This document shows, in pieces, positions 51,232-60,412 of a stretch of DNA of 64,000 bases (its first letter is position 1; each line of letters opens with the position of its first letter). The notes beneath the pieces were generated by a model, which saw only the letters and a program-made list of their open reading frames with translations, was not told the DNA's origin and did not search any database. The DNA is from Pseudomonas marginalis (GTDB taxonomy: Bacteria; Pseudomonadota; Gammaproteobacteria; Pseudomonadales; Pseudomonadaceae). The stretch lies in assembly GCF_008692035.1 (NCBI RefSeq), contig NZ_VTFG01000001.1, positions 2,170,001-2,234,000 on the forward strand, given 5' to 3'. The position numbers and the translations under genes are program-made.

Positions 51232-52581
51232 ATGACCGAGTTAGTCGAACCGCAGATTCCTGCCGCACCCGCCATGGTGCGGCTGCCCCTCTTGCAACTG
51301 ATTCTGGTAGGCCTGCAACACGTCTTGCTGATGTACGGCGGCGCCGTCGCCGTCCCCCTGATCATTGGCCAGGCCGCCGGCCTGAGCCGTGAAGAAATCG
51401 CCTTTCTGATCAACGCCGACCTGCTGGTAGCCGGCATCGCCACCCTGGTGCAGTCATTCGGCATCGGCCCGGTGGGCATCCGTATGCCGGTGATGATGGG
51501 CGCCAGTTTCGCCGCTGTGGGCAGCATGGTCGCCATGGCCGGCATGCCCGGTATCGGCTTGCAGGGCATCTTCGGCGCCACCATCGCCGCCGGGTTCTTC
51601 GGCACGCTGATCGCACCGTTCATGTCCAAGGTCGTACGCTTTTTTCCGCCGCTGGTGACCGGCACCGTGATCACGGCCATCGGCCTGTCGCTGTTCCCCG
51701 TGGCCGTGAACTGGGCCGGTGGCGGCAGCGCAGCGGCCACCTTCGGCTCACCGATTTACCTGGCGATTGCCGCCCTGGTACTGGCGACCATCCTGCTGAT
51801 CAACCGCTTCATGCGCGGCTTCTGGGTGAATATCTCGGTGCTGATCGGCATGGGCCTGGGTTACGCCCTGTGCGGGGCCATCGGCATGGTTGACCTCAGC
51901 GGCCTGGCCCAGGCGCCGTGGGTGCAAGTGGTGACGCCGCTGCACTTCGGCATGCCCAGGTTCGAACTGGCGCCGATCCTGTCGATGTGCCTGGTGGTGG
52001 TGATTATCTTCGTCGAATCCACCGGAATGTTCCTGGCGCTGGGCAAGATCACCGGCCAGGACGTCACGCCGAAAATGCTGCGCCGTGGCTTGCTGTGTGA
52101 TGCCGGTGCGTCGTTCTTCGCCGGTTTCTTCAACACCTTCACCCATTCCTCCTTCGCGCAGAACATCGGCCTGGTGCAGATGACCGGCGTGCGTTGCCGC
52201 TCGGTGACGATGATGGCCGGTGCCTTCCTGATTGTGCTCAGCCTGTTGCCCAAGGCCGCGTACCTGGTGGCGTCGATTCCCCCGGCGGTGCTCGGCGGGG
52301 CGGCGATCGCCATGTTCGGCATGGTGGCGGCCACCGGCATCAAGATCCTCCAGGAGGCCGATATCGCCGACCGTCGCAACCAGTTGCTGGTGGCGGTGAG
52401 CATCGGCATGGGCCTGATCCCCGTGGTGCGCCCGGAGTTCTTCGCACAGTTGCCCGTATGGATGAGCCCGATCACCCACAGCGGCATCGCCATGGCGACC
52501 CTCAGCGCACTGTCGCTGAATATCCTGTTCAACATTCTCGGCGGGGCCGAACGCCCCGTAGTCGACCCCGCCCATACCTGA
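51232..52581 (+). CDS. NCS2 nucleobase:cation symporter (xanthine/urate type)
   Basis: The 449-residue protein starts MTELVEPQIPAAPAMVRLPL at 51232, with GAGGTG upstream. It has about 14 membrane segments and NCS2 motifs: LQHVLLMYGGAVAVPLIIG near the N-terminus, VIIFVESTGMFLALGKITG and the signature NTFTHSSFAQNIGLVQMTGV. The Glu in FVESTG and the QNIGL motif are typical of urate/xanthine permeases such as UacT, PbuX and PucJ. In the purine cluster, uptake of urate or xanthine is the likely role. Confidence 0.92.
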   Translation: MTELVEPQIPAAPAMVRLPLLQLILVGLQHVLLMYGGAVAVPLIIGQAAGLSREEIAFLINADLLVAGIATLVQSFGIGPVGIRMPVMMGASFAAVGSMVAMAGMPGIGLQGIFGATIAAGFFGTLIAPFMSKVVRFFPPLVTGTVITAIGLSLFPVAVNWAGGGSAAATFGSPIYLAIAALVLATILLINRFMRGFWVNISVLIGMGLGYALCGAIGMVDLSGLAQAPWVQVVTPLHFGMPRFELAPILSMCLVVVIIFVESTGMFLALGKITGQDVTPKMLRRGLLCDAGASFFAGFFNTFTHSSFAQNIGLVQMTGVRCRSVTMMAGAFLIVLSLLPKAAYLVASIPPAVLGGAAIAMFGMVAATGIKILQEADIADRRNQLLVAVSIGMGLIPVVRPEFFAQLPVWMSPITHSGIAMATLSALSLNILFNILGGAERPVVDPAHT

Positions 52582-52811
52582 CACGTGCCCCATTGTCGCC
52601 CTGTGCGCGCTGTAACGGCGCACTTGAGCCCTGACGTGGGAGCCAGTATTCTCCGCGCCCGCTTGAATCGACGGTTGTTTACCGCCTTGGCGCGGGTCTT
52701 GCTGTAGTAATAAAGCTGACCATTCAGACCACTTTTGTAACCACTAAAGGCGCCGCACCAGAGCGCTTGTGTAGAAGAAAAACCATAAAACTTTAACTCG
52801 GGAGCAACCGA

Positions 52812-53597
52812 ATGAAACCTCTGTTCAAAGGCCTGATGCTGGCGGGATCCCTGCTGGCCGGCGGCCAGGCCGTGGCCGGTGACTTGTTGCAGTGGCAGAA
52901 CAACAGCCTGACGTATCTGTGGGGCAAGAGCTTTACCGTCAACCCGCAGATCCAGCAAACCGTCACGTTCGAACATGCCGATGCCTGGAAGTACGGCGAC
53001 AACTTCGTCTTCGTCGACCGCATCTTTTACAACGGCAAGGAAGACGGCAACGTCGGCCCAAGCACGTATTACGGTGAGATCAGCCCGCGACTGTCGTTCG
53101 GCAAGATTTTCGACCAGGACCTGTCCTTCGGCCCGATCAAGGATGTGTTGCTGGCCTTCACGTATGAGTTCGGCGAAGGCGACAACGAGTCGTACCTGCT
53201 CGGCCCTGGCTTCGACCTGAACATCCCGGGCTTCGACTACTTCCAGCTGAACTTCTACCAGCGCCAGACCGAAGGCAATCGCCCAGGCGACGGTGTATGG
53301 CAGATCACCCCGGTATGGTCGTACACCCTGCCGGTGGGCAACTCGAATATCCTGATCGACGGCTTCATGGATTGGGTGGTGGACAACGACAAGAACGCCC
53401 GTGGCACTTACCACGCCAACCTGCACTTCAACCCGCAGGTCAAATACGACTTGGGCAAGGCGCTGCATTGGGGCGACAAGCAGTTGTACGTGGGCTTTGA
53501 ATACGACTACTGGAAGAACAAGTACGGGATCGAGGATTCCGGCGCGTTCAAGACGACCCAGGACACGGCGAGCTTCCTGGTCAAGTATCACTTCTAA
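52812..53597 (+). CDS. Tsx-type outer-membrane nucleoside channel
   Basis: The 261-residue protein has a signal peptide (MKPLFKGLMLAGSLLAGGQA) cut near AVAG, then a beta-barrel pattern with aromatic-rich strands ending in Phe (LVKYHF). It matches the Channel_Tsx / OmpK family: LQWQNNSLTYLWGKSF, FVFVDRIFYNGKED, YGEISPRLSFGKI, VGFEYDYWKNKYG. In E. coli, Tsx carries nucleosides. At the end of the purine cluster it is likely to let nucleosides or bases pass the outer membrane. Confidence 0.92.
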   Translation: MKPLFKGLMLAGSLLAGGQAVAGDLLQWQNNSLTYLWGKSFTVNPQIQQTVTFEHADAWKYGDNFVFVDRIFYNGKEDGNVGPSTYYGEISPRLSFGKIFDQDLSFGPIKDVLLAFTYEFGEGDNESYLLGPGFDLNIPGFDYFQLNFYQRQTEGNRPGDGVWQITPVWSYTLPVGNSNILIDGFMDWVVDNDKNARGTYHANLHFNPQVKYDLGKALHWGDKQLYVGFEYDYWKNKYGIEDSGAFKTTQDTASFLVKYHF

Positions 53598-53614
53598 AAG
53601 CCACTGCAAGACAC

Positions 53615-53643
53615 ATGTGGGAGGGACTTGCTCCCTCCCACAT
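53615..53643. repeat. GTGGGAGGG-type hairpin between tsx-type and patatin genes
   Basis: ATGTGGGAGGGACTTGCTCC is followed by CTCCCACAT, a near-perfect hairpin filling the gap between two convergent genes. It directly abuts the stop codon of the patatin gene. Confidence 0.85.
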
Positions 53644-54792
53644 TCAGATAGGCGGCAGGCCCAGGAACCGCATGATCTCTTCACGCTTGGCCAGCGCATC
53701 CTTCCTGCCCAACTCAATCAACTCGCTGCAATACCCCGCCTCGAACAGCAAGTAACTCAGCACCCCTGCCCCGCTCGTCTTGGTCGCCCCCGGCCCACGC
53801 AGGAACAGACGCAATGCCGCCGGCAATTCCTGCCGATGCCTTGCGGCGATTTCGTCGATCGGCTGGCTTGGCGCAATGACCAGCACTTCCACCGGTGCCA
53901 GGCCACGGGCCGCGCTGTCGGCTGGCTGGTGATGGCTGAACTGGTTCAGACGCTCCAGCAGTTCGATATCGCTTTCCAGGCTGTCAATGAACGTGCTGTT
54001 GAGCATATGCCCGCCGATCTGGGCCAACGTCGGCTCCTGGCCGGTATAGGTGCGTTGCGCCATCGGTTCATTGCCCCGCGGGTTACCGCTGACACCCACC
54101 ACCAGCACCCGGGTCGCCCCCAGGTGCAGCGCCGGGCTGATGGGGGCGGATTGGCGCACCGCGCCGTCACCGAAGTATTCCTGGTCGAGTTTCACCGGGG
54201 CAAACAGCAAGGGGATCGCCGAACTGGCCAGCAGGTGTTCAACGGTCAGTTGCGTCGGCACTCCGATACGCCGATGGCGCAACCAGGCGTCGATGGTGCC
54301 GCCGCCCTGATAGAAGGTCACCGCCTGCCCGGATTCATAGCCGAAGGCCGTGACGGCGACCGCATGCAGGTGCTGTTGGCGGATGGCCTCGTCGATACCT
54401 GCCAAATGCAGTTTGTCCTGCAACAAGTCCCGCAGCGGCGAGCTGTTGAGCAGCGCCACCGGCAACTGCCGGCCCAGCCCCAGCAAGCTGTGGGTAAAGA
54501 AGCGACTCGCCTGGCGCACCACCCCCGGCCAATCGCTGCGCAATACCAGGTGGCTGCGAAACCCCTGCCAGAACGCAGTCAGGCGCTGGATCGCCGCCGT
54601 GAAGTCCATCGCACCGCTGGCCAGGCTCACCGCATTGATCGCACCGGCCGACGTGCCGACGATCACCGGAAACGGATTGGGAGCCCCCGGCGGCAACAGC
54701 TCGGCAATCGCCGCCAATACCCCCACCTGATACGCCGCTCGCGCCCCGCCGCCGGAAAGAATCAAGCCTGTAACCGGTTCAGCTGCGCGCAT
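53644..54792 (-). CDS. Patatin-like phospholipase
   Basis: The 382-residue protein carries all patatin signatures near the N-terminus: the oxyanion loop LILSGGGARAAYQ (residues 10-22), the nucleophile GTSAGA near residue 49 and DGAVRQS (catalytic Asp) near residue 208. It should be a lipid acyl hydrolase with a Ser-Asp dyad. No signal peptide is seen, so it may act in the cytoplasm or be released by another route. The gene is transcribed alone, upstream of the convergent Tsx-type gene. Confidence 0.9.
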   Translation of the reverse strand: MRAAEPVTGLILSGGGARAAYQVGVLAAIAELLPPGAPNPFPVIVGTSAGAINAVSLASGAMDFTAAIQRLTAFWQGFRSHLVLRSDWPGVVRQASRFFTHSLLGLGRQLPVALLNSSPLRDLLQDKLHLAGIDEAIRQQHLHAVAVTAFGYESGQAVTFYQGGGTIDAWLRHRRIGVPTQLTVEHLLASSAIPLLFAPVKLDQEYFGDGAVRQSAPISPALHLGATRVLVVGVSGNPRGNEPMAQRTYTGQEPTLAQIGGHMLNSTFIDSLESDIELLERLNQFSHHQPADSAARGLAPVEVLVIAPSQPIDEIAARHRQELPAALRLFLRGPGATKTSGAGVLSYLLFEAGYCSELIELGRKDALAKREEIMRFLGLPPI

Positions 54793-54822
54793 TGCATCAC
54801 TCCATGTGGGGGAAATTCGGTC

Positions 54823-55758
54823 TTAGCGACGGCGTTTTTCGTACAGCTTGGGTTCGCCCGGTGGCCGACTCTTGAAGCGGCGGTGGGTCCACAGGTATTG
54901 CTCGGGACATTCACGCACCGAGGCTTCCACCCACTGGTTGATGCGCAGGCAGTCGACTTCATCGCTTTCGCCGGGGAAGTCGGTCAACGGCGGGTGGATC
55001 ACCAGGCGGTAACCGCTGCCGTCCGCCAGGCGCTGCTGGGTGAACGGCACCACCAGCGCCTTGCCCAGCTTGGCGAACTTGCTGGTGGCAGGCACGGTGG
55101 CGGCCTGGATGCCGAACAGCGGCACGAAGATACTTTGCTTGGCGCCGTAGTCCTGGTCCGGTGCATACCAGATGGCGCGGCCGGCACGCAGCAGCTTGAG
55201 CATGCCGCGCACGTCTTCGCGCTCGACCGCCAGGGAGTCGAGGTTATGCCGCTCGCGGCCACGGCGCTGGATATAGTCGAACAGCGGGTTGCCGTGCTCG
55301 CGGTACATGCCGTCGATGGTGTGCTTCTGCCCCAGCAGGGCCGCGCCGATTTCCAGGGTGGTGAAGTGCAGGGCCATGAGGATCACGCCCTTGCCATCCA
55401 GTTGGGCCTGCTTGAGGTGTTCCAGGCCTTCGACATGGGCCAGGCGCGCCAGGCGCTGGCGCGACCACCACCAGCTCATGGCCATTTCGAAGAAGGCGAT
55501 GCCGGTGGAGGCGAAGTTTTCCTTGAGCAGCTTCTTGCGCTCTGCGGGGGATTTTTCCGGGAAGCACAGTTCCAGGTTGCGGGCGGCGATGCGGCGACGT
55601 TCGCCGGCCACATGGTACATGCCTGCACCCAGCAGGCGACCAATGGTCAGCAGCGCACGGTACGGCAGTTGGGTCACCAGCCACAGCAGGCCGAGTCCCA
55701 GCCATAACAGCCAAAAGCGCGGGTGAAAAAATACAGCTCGAAAACGCGGGCGATCCAT
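54823..55758 (-). CDS. lpxL: Lipid A lauroyl/late acyltransferase (LpxL/HtrB family)
   Basis: The 311-residue protein starts MDRPRFRAVFFHPRFWLLWL at 55758. It has one N-terminal transmembrane helix, then the acyltransferase site HFTTLEIG (the H-x4-E/D motif), YRE in MYREHGNPLFDYI, and AIWYAPDQDYG. It adds secondary acyl chains to Kdo2-lipid IVA at the cytoplasmic face of the inner membrane. Whether it is LpxL or LpxM type is a judgement; the DQDYG form suits HtrB-type enzymes. It is divergent from minC. Confidence 0.9.
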   Translation of the reverse strand: MDRPRFRAVFFHPRFWLLWLGLGLLWLVTQLPYRALLTIGRLLGAGMYHVAGERRRIAARNLELCFPEKSPAERKKLLKENFASTGIAFFEMAMSWWWSRQRLARLAHVEGLEHLKQAQLDGKGVILMALHFTTLEIGAALLGQKHTIDGMYREHGNPLFDYIQRRGRERHNLDSLAVEREDVRGMLKLLRAGRAIWYAPDQDYGAKQSIFVPLFGIQAATVPATSKFAKLGKALVVPFTQQRLADGSGYRLVIHPPLTDFPGESDEVDCLRINQWVEASVRECPEQYLWTHRRFKSRPPGEPKLYEKRRR

Positions 55759-55877
55759 TACAGATTCCGGGAAAGACAGGGCCGCGCATTCTACAACGGT
55801 TCGACTCGGCTTGCGGCCAGTGAGTGTTCTCGTTATAAGTCTCGACACTTTTCGTGACAAGCCGCTTTTTGCCGACC

Positions 55878-56615
55878 ATGAGCCAAACCGAACCGCTAGA
55901 CCAAGATCCCGTGTTCCAGCTGAAAGGCAGCATGCTCGCCATCACCGTGCTGGAACTGGCCCGCAACGACCTCGACGCCCTGGACCGCCAGCTCGCCGCC
56001 AAGGTCGCCCTGGCGCCGAACTTCTTCAACAACGCCCCGCTGGTACTGGCCCTGGACAAACTGCCGGCCGGCCAGGGCAGCATCGACCTGCCCGGCCTGA
56101 TGCGCGTGTGCCGCTCCCACGGCCTGCGAACCCTGGCGATTCGTGCCAGCCGCATCGAAGACATTGCCGCCGCCATCGCCATTGAACTGCCAGTACTGCC
56201 ACCCTCCGGCGCGCGTGAGCGTCCACTGGAACCTTTGGTCGGCGAAGTGCAGAAAAAACCGGAAAAACCAGCGGAACCTGCGATCAAGCCTACAAAGATA
56301 ATCACCACGCCCGTACGCGGCGGACAGCAGATTTACGCCCAGGGCGGCGACCTGGTGGTGATCTCTTCGGTCAGTCCCGGCGCGGAACTTCTCGCCGATG
56401 GCAATATCCATGTATACGGCCCGATGCGCGGACGTGCCCTCGCCGGCATCAAGGGGGATACCAAGGCGCGCATTTTTTGCCAGCAATTGACCGCTGAGCT
56501 GGTGTCCATCGCGGGCCAGTACAAGGTTTCGGAAGATTTGCGCCGCGATCCGCTGTGGGGAGCCGCGGTGCAGGTCAGCCTGTCGGGCGATGTGTTGAAC
56601 ATCATCCGTCTTTAA
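55878..56615 (+). CDS. minC: Septum-site inhibitor MinC
   Basis: The 245-residue protein starts [20 protein letters not shown]. The N-terminal domain is at about 1-110, followed by a linker rich in Pro, Glu and Lys. The C-terminal beta-helix domain begins with [20 protein letters not shown] and contains [16 protein letters not shown], its typical signature. It blocks FtsZ assembly at cell poles together with MinD. It is divergent from the acyltransferase. An unusually long gap of 201 bp lies before minD. Confidence 0.95.
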   Translation: MSQTEPLDQDPVFQLKGSMLAITVLELARNDLDALDRQLAAKVALAPNFFNNAPLVLALDKLPAGQGSIDLPGLMRVCRSHGLRTLAIRASRIEDIAAAIAIELPVLPPSGARERPLEPLVGEVQKKPEKPAEPAIKPTKIITTPVRGGQQIYAQGGDLVVISSVSPGAELLADGNIHVYGPMRGRALAGIKGDTKARIFCQQLTAELVSIAGQYKVSEDLRRDPLWGAAVQVSLSGDVLNIIRL

Positions 56616-56772
56616 CGGATACTGCCGCATTTTCCAAGCATCTCTAGACTCTGATAGCACAGCGAAACTGGCATTACTTGCGTAGGAACATTTGAAGGTT
56701 GGCGTTTTTCCTGCGAAAACCCGTCTTTTTTCCTACAAAGGCTGTCCGCCTGCGGCGAGTTCCAAGAGATGT

Positions 56773-56798
56773 TTTTCAGGGGCTGAAAAGTCCTTTTT
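56773..56798 (+). promoter_or_regulatory. Weak terminator-like hairpin in the minC-minD gap
   Basis: TTTTCAG (56773-56779) and CTGAAAA (56783-56789) form a 7-bp stem, with CCTTTTT shortly after. It lies 18 bp before the minD TTG. The stem is AT-rich, so attenuation is only a possibility. Confidence 0.3.
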
Positions 56799-56816
56799 CC
56801 TTAGGGGTGAAACACC

Positions 56817-57629
56817 TTGGCCAAGATTCTCGTGGTTACATCCGGCAAGGGTGGTGTGGGTAAGACCACCACCAGCGCCGCTATCGGTACCGGCCTCGCT
56901 CTGCGCGGCCACAAGACAGTCATCGTCGACTTCGACGTCGGTTTGCGTAACCTCGACCTGATCATGGGCTGCGAACGCCGCGTGGTGTACGACTTCGTCA
57001 ACGTGGTGAACGGCGAAGCCAACCTGCAACAGGCCCTGATCAAGGACAAGCGCCTTGAGAACCTGTATGTACTGGCCGCCAGCCAGACGCGCGACAAAGA
57101 TGCGCTGACCAAGGAAGGCGTAGGCAAGGTCCTCGCTGAACTGAAGGAAACCTTCGAGTACGTGGTCTGCGACTCCCCGGCCGGTATCGAAACCGGTGCT
57201 CACCTGGCGATGTACTTCGCCGATGAAGCCATCGTGGTGACCAACCCGGAAGTGTCTTCGGTACGTGACTCGGACCGCATGCTCGGCCTGTTGGCCAGCA
57301 AGTCCAAGCGCGCCGAGGAAGGCCAGGACCCGATCAAGGAACACCTGCTGCTCACCCGCTACAACCCTGAGCGCGTCAGCAACGGCGAAATGCTCGGTGT
57401 TGAAGACGTCAAGGAAATCCTCGCCGTAACCCTGCTGGGTGTGATCCCGGAATCCCAGGCCGTGCTGAAGGCTTCCAACCAGGGCGTCCCGGTGATTCTC
57501 GACGACCAGAGCGACGCCGGCCAGGCGTACAGCGATGCGGTTGATCGCTTGCTGGGCAAGACCGTGGAACATCGCTTCCTCGATGTTAAGAAGAAGGGAT
57601 TCTTCGAGCGTATCTTTGGAGGCAACTAA
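56817..57629 (+). CDS. minD: Septum-site ATPase MinD
   Basis: The 270-residue protein starts at TTG 56817 (MAKILVVTSGKGGVGKTTT), with AGGGGTG upstream. The deviant Walker A GKGGVGKTT, the switch region DFDVGLRNLDLIMGCE and the C-terminal amphipathic membrane-targeting helix (FFERIFGGN) are present. MinD binds the membrane in its ATP form, recruits MinC and oscillates with MinE. Three bases separate it from minE. Confidence 0.96.
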   Translation: MAKILVVTSGKGGVGKTTTSAAIGTGLALRGHKTVIVDFDVGLRNLDLIMGCERRVVYDFVNVVNGEANLQQALIKDKRLENLYVLAASQTRDKDALTKEGVGKVLAELKETFEYVVCDSPAGIETGAHLAMYFADEAIVVTNPEVSSVRDSDRMLGLLASKSKRAEEGQDPIKEHLLLTRYNPERVSNGEMLGVEDVKEILAVTLLGVIPESQAVLKASNQGVPVILDDQSDAGQAYSDAVDRLLGKTVEHRFLDVKKKGFFERIFGGN

Positions 57630-57632
57630 ACA

Positions 57633-57887
57633 ATGAAATTTCTCGACTTCTTTCGCGCCAACAAAAAGCCAAGCACCGCGTCGGTCGCGAAAGAGCGTCT
57701 ACAGATCATCGTGGCGCACGAACGCGGCCAACGCAGTACCCCGGATTACCTGCCAGCCTTGCAGAAGGAGCTGGTGGAGGTGATCCGCAAGTACGTCAAT
57801 ATCGGCAACGATGACGTGCATGTCGCCCTGGAAAATGACGGCAGCTGCTCGATTCTGGAACTCAATATCACCCTGCCTGATCGTTGA
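57633..57887 (+). CDS. minE: Topological specificity factor MinE
   Basis: The 84-residue protein has the membrane-binding start [20 protein letters not shown] and the MinD-binding helix [13 protein letters not shown], and then the dimer domain ([17 protein letters not shown]). It stimulates MinD ATPase and restricts division to midcell. It starts 3 bp after minD. Confidence 0.96.
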   Translation: MKFLDFFRANKKPSTASVAKERLQIIVAHERGQRSTPDYLPALQKELVEVIRKYVNIGNDDVHVALENDGSCSILELNITLPDR

Positions 57888-57904
57888 TCGAACAGGCGGC
57901 CGCC

Positions 57905-57959
57905 ACGGCGGCTCGGTCACCTTGATCCCTTCGCGGGAACCGGGTGGTCGAGCCGCCGT
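57905..57959. other. Large imperfect stem-loop downstream of minE
   Basis: ACGGCGGCTCG (57905-57915) pairs with CGAGCCGCCGT (57949-57959). Inner arms GTCACC/GGTGGT and TCCC-TTCGC-GGGA extend the fold. It has no strong T-run, so it may be a 3' mRNA structure between minE and the pseudouridine synthase gene. Confidence 0.65.
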
Positions 57960-57983
57960 TGGCGTTTGTTGCGAGGCTGTTTA

Positions 57984-58619
57984 ATGCCGCTGTCCACTAT
58001 TCATATCCTGCATCAGGACGACGCTGTCCTGGTGGTGAACAAGCCGACCCTGTTGCTCTCGGTGCCCGGCCGCGCCGATGACAACAAGGACTGCCTGATC
58101 ACCCGCCTGCAGGAAAACGGCTACCCCGAAGCCCGCATCGTCCATCGCCTGGACTGGGAAACCTCGGGGATCATCCTGCTGGCCCGGGATGCCGATACCC
58201 ATCGCGAACTGTCCCGCCAGTTTCACGACCGCGAAACCGAAAAGGCCTACACCGCGCTGGCCTGGGGCCAGCCGGAACTGGACAGCGGCAGCATCGACCT
58301 GCCCCTGCGCTACGACCCGCCGACCAAACCGCGCCATGTGGTGGACCACGAGTTCGGCAAGCATGCGCTGACCTTCTGGAAAGTGCTGGAACGCTGTGGC
58401 GACTGGTGCCGCGTCGAGCTGACGCCGATTACCGGAAGGTCGCACCAGTTGCGCGTGCATATGCTGTCCATCGGGCATCCGTTGCTCGGTGACGGCCTGT
58501 ATGCCCATGAACAGGCCCTGGCTGCCTGGCCGCGCCTGTGCCTGCACGCGAGCATGCTGAGCTTCACTCACCCGCAAAGCGGTGAGCGCTTGCGCTTTGA
58601 GTGCCCGGCTCCCTTCTAA
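57984..58619 (+). CDS. RluA-family RNA pseudouridine synthase
   Basis: The 211-residue protein starts MPLSTIHILHQDDAVLVVNK at 57984. It has the RluA catalytic motif RIVHRLDWETSGIILLARD, with the active-site Asp, and GRSHQLRVHMLSIGHPLLGD near the C-terminus. No S4 domain precedes it, as in RluA and TruC-like enzymes. It isomerises uridine in rRNA or tRNA; the exact target cannot be read, although RluA (23S U746, tRNA U32) is a candidate by size. Confidence 0.9.
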   Translation: MPLSTIHILHQDDAVLVVNKPTLLLSVPGRADDNKDCLITRLQENGYPEARIVHRLDWETSGIILLARDADTHRELSRQFHDRETEKAYTALAWGQPELDSGSIDLPLRYDPPTKPRHVVDHEFGKHALTFWKVLERCGDWCRVELTPITGRSHQLRVHMLSIGHPLLGDGLYAHEQALAAWPRLCLHASMLSFTHPQSGERLRFECPAPF

Positions 58620-58636
58620 AGCTGTAAATACAGTAC

Positions 58637-58673
58637 ATGTGGGAGGGGCGGTGCGACTTGCCCCCTCCCACAT
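58637..58673. repeat. GTGGGAGGG-type hairpin with partial loop module
   Basis: ATGTGGGAGGGGC and CCCCCTCCCACAT flank GGTGCGACTTG. The GGTGCGA (58650-58656) equals the first half of the 15-bp module seen in full at 35950 and 60062. Confidence 0.8.
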
Positions 58674-58735
58674 TTGTTCTGTGCACTTCTCGCCCTCGAA
58701 CGGTAAACTCCGCGCATTGCTGTCTGGAGCTATTT

Positions 58736-60025
58736 ATGCGCGAAGCGTTGAATCAAGGCCTGATCGACTTCCTCAAGGCCTCCCCTACTCCTTTTCATGC
58801 CACCGCCGCCCTGGCCCAGCGCCTGGAAGCGGCCGGTTTCCAGCGCCTCGACGAGCGCGAGACCTGGGCCACCGAAGCCAACGGTCGCTATTACGTGACC
58901 CGCAACGATTCCTCGATCATCGCCTTCAAGCTCGGCCGCCATTCGCCGTTGCAAGGTGGGATTCGCCTGGTCGGCGCCCATACCGACAGCCCGTGCCTGC
59001 GGGTCAAGCCCCAGCCTGAGCTGCAACGCCAGGGCTTCTGGCAACTCGGCGTGGAAGTCTACGGCGGCGCGCTGCTGGCGCCGTGGTTCGACCGCGACCT
59101 GTCCCTGGCCGGCCGCGTCACCTTCCGCCGTGACGGCAAGGTCGAAAGCCAGCTGATCGACTTCAAGCTGCCCATCGCTATCATCCCCAACCTGGCCATT
59201 CACCTGAACCGTGAAGCCAACCAGGGCTGGGCGATCAATGCCCAGACCGAATTGCCGCCGATCCTCGCGCAATTTGCCGGTGATGAACGCGTGGACTTCC
59301 GTGCCGTGCTCACCGAGCAGTTGGCACGGGAGCATGGACTGAACGCCGATGTGGTACTCGACTACGAGTTGAGCTTCTACGACACCCAGAGCGCCGCCGT
59401 CATCGGCCTGAACGGCGACTTCATCGCCGGCGCACGCCTCGACAACCTGCTGTCGTGCTACGCCGGCCTGCAAGCCTTGCTCACCAGCGAGAGCGACGAA
59501 ACCTGCGTGCTGGTGTGCAACGACCACGAGGAAGTCGGTTCCTGCTCGGCCTGCGGTGCCGACGGCCCGATGCTGGAACAGACCCTGCGTCGCCTGTTGC
59601 CTGAAGGTGATGAATTCGTACGCACCATTCAGAAATCCCTGCTGGTGTCGGCCGACAATGCCCACGGCGTACACCCCAACTACGCCGATAAGCACGACGC
59701 CAACCACGGCCCCAAGCTCAATGCCGGCCCGGTGATCAAGGTCAACAGCAACCAGCGCTACGCCACCAACAGCGAAACCGCCGGGTTCTTCCGTCACCTG
59801 TGCATGGCCCAGGAAGTGCCGGTGCAGAGCTTCGTGGTGCGCAGCGACATGGGCTGCGGCTCGACCATCGGCCCGATCACCGCCAGCCACCTGGGTGTGC
59901 GTACGGTGGATATCGGTTTGCCGACGTTTGCCATGCACTCCATTCGTGAACTGTGCGGCAGCCATGACCTGGCGCATCTGGTGAAGGTGTTGGGCGCGTT
60001 CTACGCCAGCCACGACCTGCCCTAA
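58736..60025 (+). CDS. apeB: M18 family aminopeptidase
   Basis: The 429-residue protein starts [20 protein letters not shown] at 58736. Metal and catalytic motifs are [14 protein letters not shown] near 80, [14 protein letters not shown] [13 protein letters not shown] near 233, NDHEEVGS near 261, and [19 protein letters not shown] near 370. It is a cytoplasmic broad-range zinc aminopeptidase of the M18 (aspartyl aminopeptidase-like) family. Length is normal. Confidence 0.95.
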   Translation: MREALNQGLIDFLKASPTPFHATAALAQRLEAAGFQRLDERETWATEANGRYYVTRNDSSIIAFKLGRHSPLQGGIRLVGAHTDSPCLRVKPQPELQRQGFWQLGVEVYGGALLAPWFDRDLSLAGRVTFRRDGKVESQLIDFKLPIAIIPNLAIHLNREANQGWAINAQTELPPILAQFAGDERVDFRAVLTEQLAREHGLNADVVLDYELSFYDTQSAAVIGLNGDFIAGARLDNLLSCYAGLQALLTSESDETCVLVCNDHEEVGSCSACGADGPMLEQTLRRLLPEGDEFVRTIQKSLLVSADNAHGVHPNYADKHDANHGPKLNAGPVIKVNSNQRYATNSETAGFFRHLCMAQEVPVQSFVVRSDMGCGSTIGPITASHLGVRTVDIGLPTFAMHSIRELCGSHDLAHLVKVLGAFYASHDLP

Positions 60026-60048
60026 GACCAGGACTGGATGTCGTCAAC

Positions 60049-60091
60049 ATGTGGGAGGGGCGGTGCGACGATTCGCACTTGCCCCCCACAT
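60049..60091. repeat. GTGGGAGGG-type hairpin with full loop module
   Basis: ATGTGGGAGGGGC and CTTGCCCCCCACAT flank GGTGCGACGATTCG (60062-60075). This is the reverse complement of the module found at 35950 and 49086. Confidence 0.8.
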
Positions 60092-60183
60092 TTGGTTTAC
60101 GTCCACCTGATCTGCATCACCTGCATTTCCTGCAATCCGACCTAGACTTGTCAGTATTCCCACTCCGACAAGGCCGTCGCCCC

Positions 60184-60360
60184 ATGATCTCCATGTCCTC
60201 CTTCCACGCCATGCTTATCCCTATCCTGATCGGCATGATCATGCTCGCCGTCGGCTTCAACTTCCGCGACAAGCCCCTCGGCGTGTTCGGCATGTGGGTC
60301 GGCATGCTGCTGATCCTGGGCACCGTGGTGTACAAGATCCTCGCCAAACTGGCCGAATGA
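60184..60360 (+). CDS. Small two-helix membrane protein
   Basis: The 58-residue protein (MISMSSFHAMLIPILIGMIM...) has two transmembrane helices separated by GFNFRDKPLGVFG, and a short basic C-terminus (YKILAKLAE). Starts at 60184 or 60196 are both possible. No family is recognised. It lies 52 bp before the MscS-type gene and reads in the same direction. Confidence 0.7.
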   Translation: MISMSSFHAMLIPILIGMIMLAVGFNFRDKPLGVFGMWVGMLLILGTVVYKILAKLAE

Positions 60361-60412
60361 CGCTTGCACTCGTACACTCGCTCAACCCGTCGTTTCCAAG
60401 GTTGACCGCCTC

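Noticed and set aside
53644..55758. Patatin and lauroyl acyltransferase as a lipid-remodelling operon
   Set aside because: They share direction and are close (30 bp), but nothing in the sequence beyond spacing links their roles.
57905..57959. Stem-loop after minE as a rho-independent terminator
   Set aside because: No T-run follows the stem in either direction, so it is listed only as a structure.
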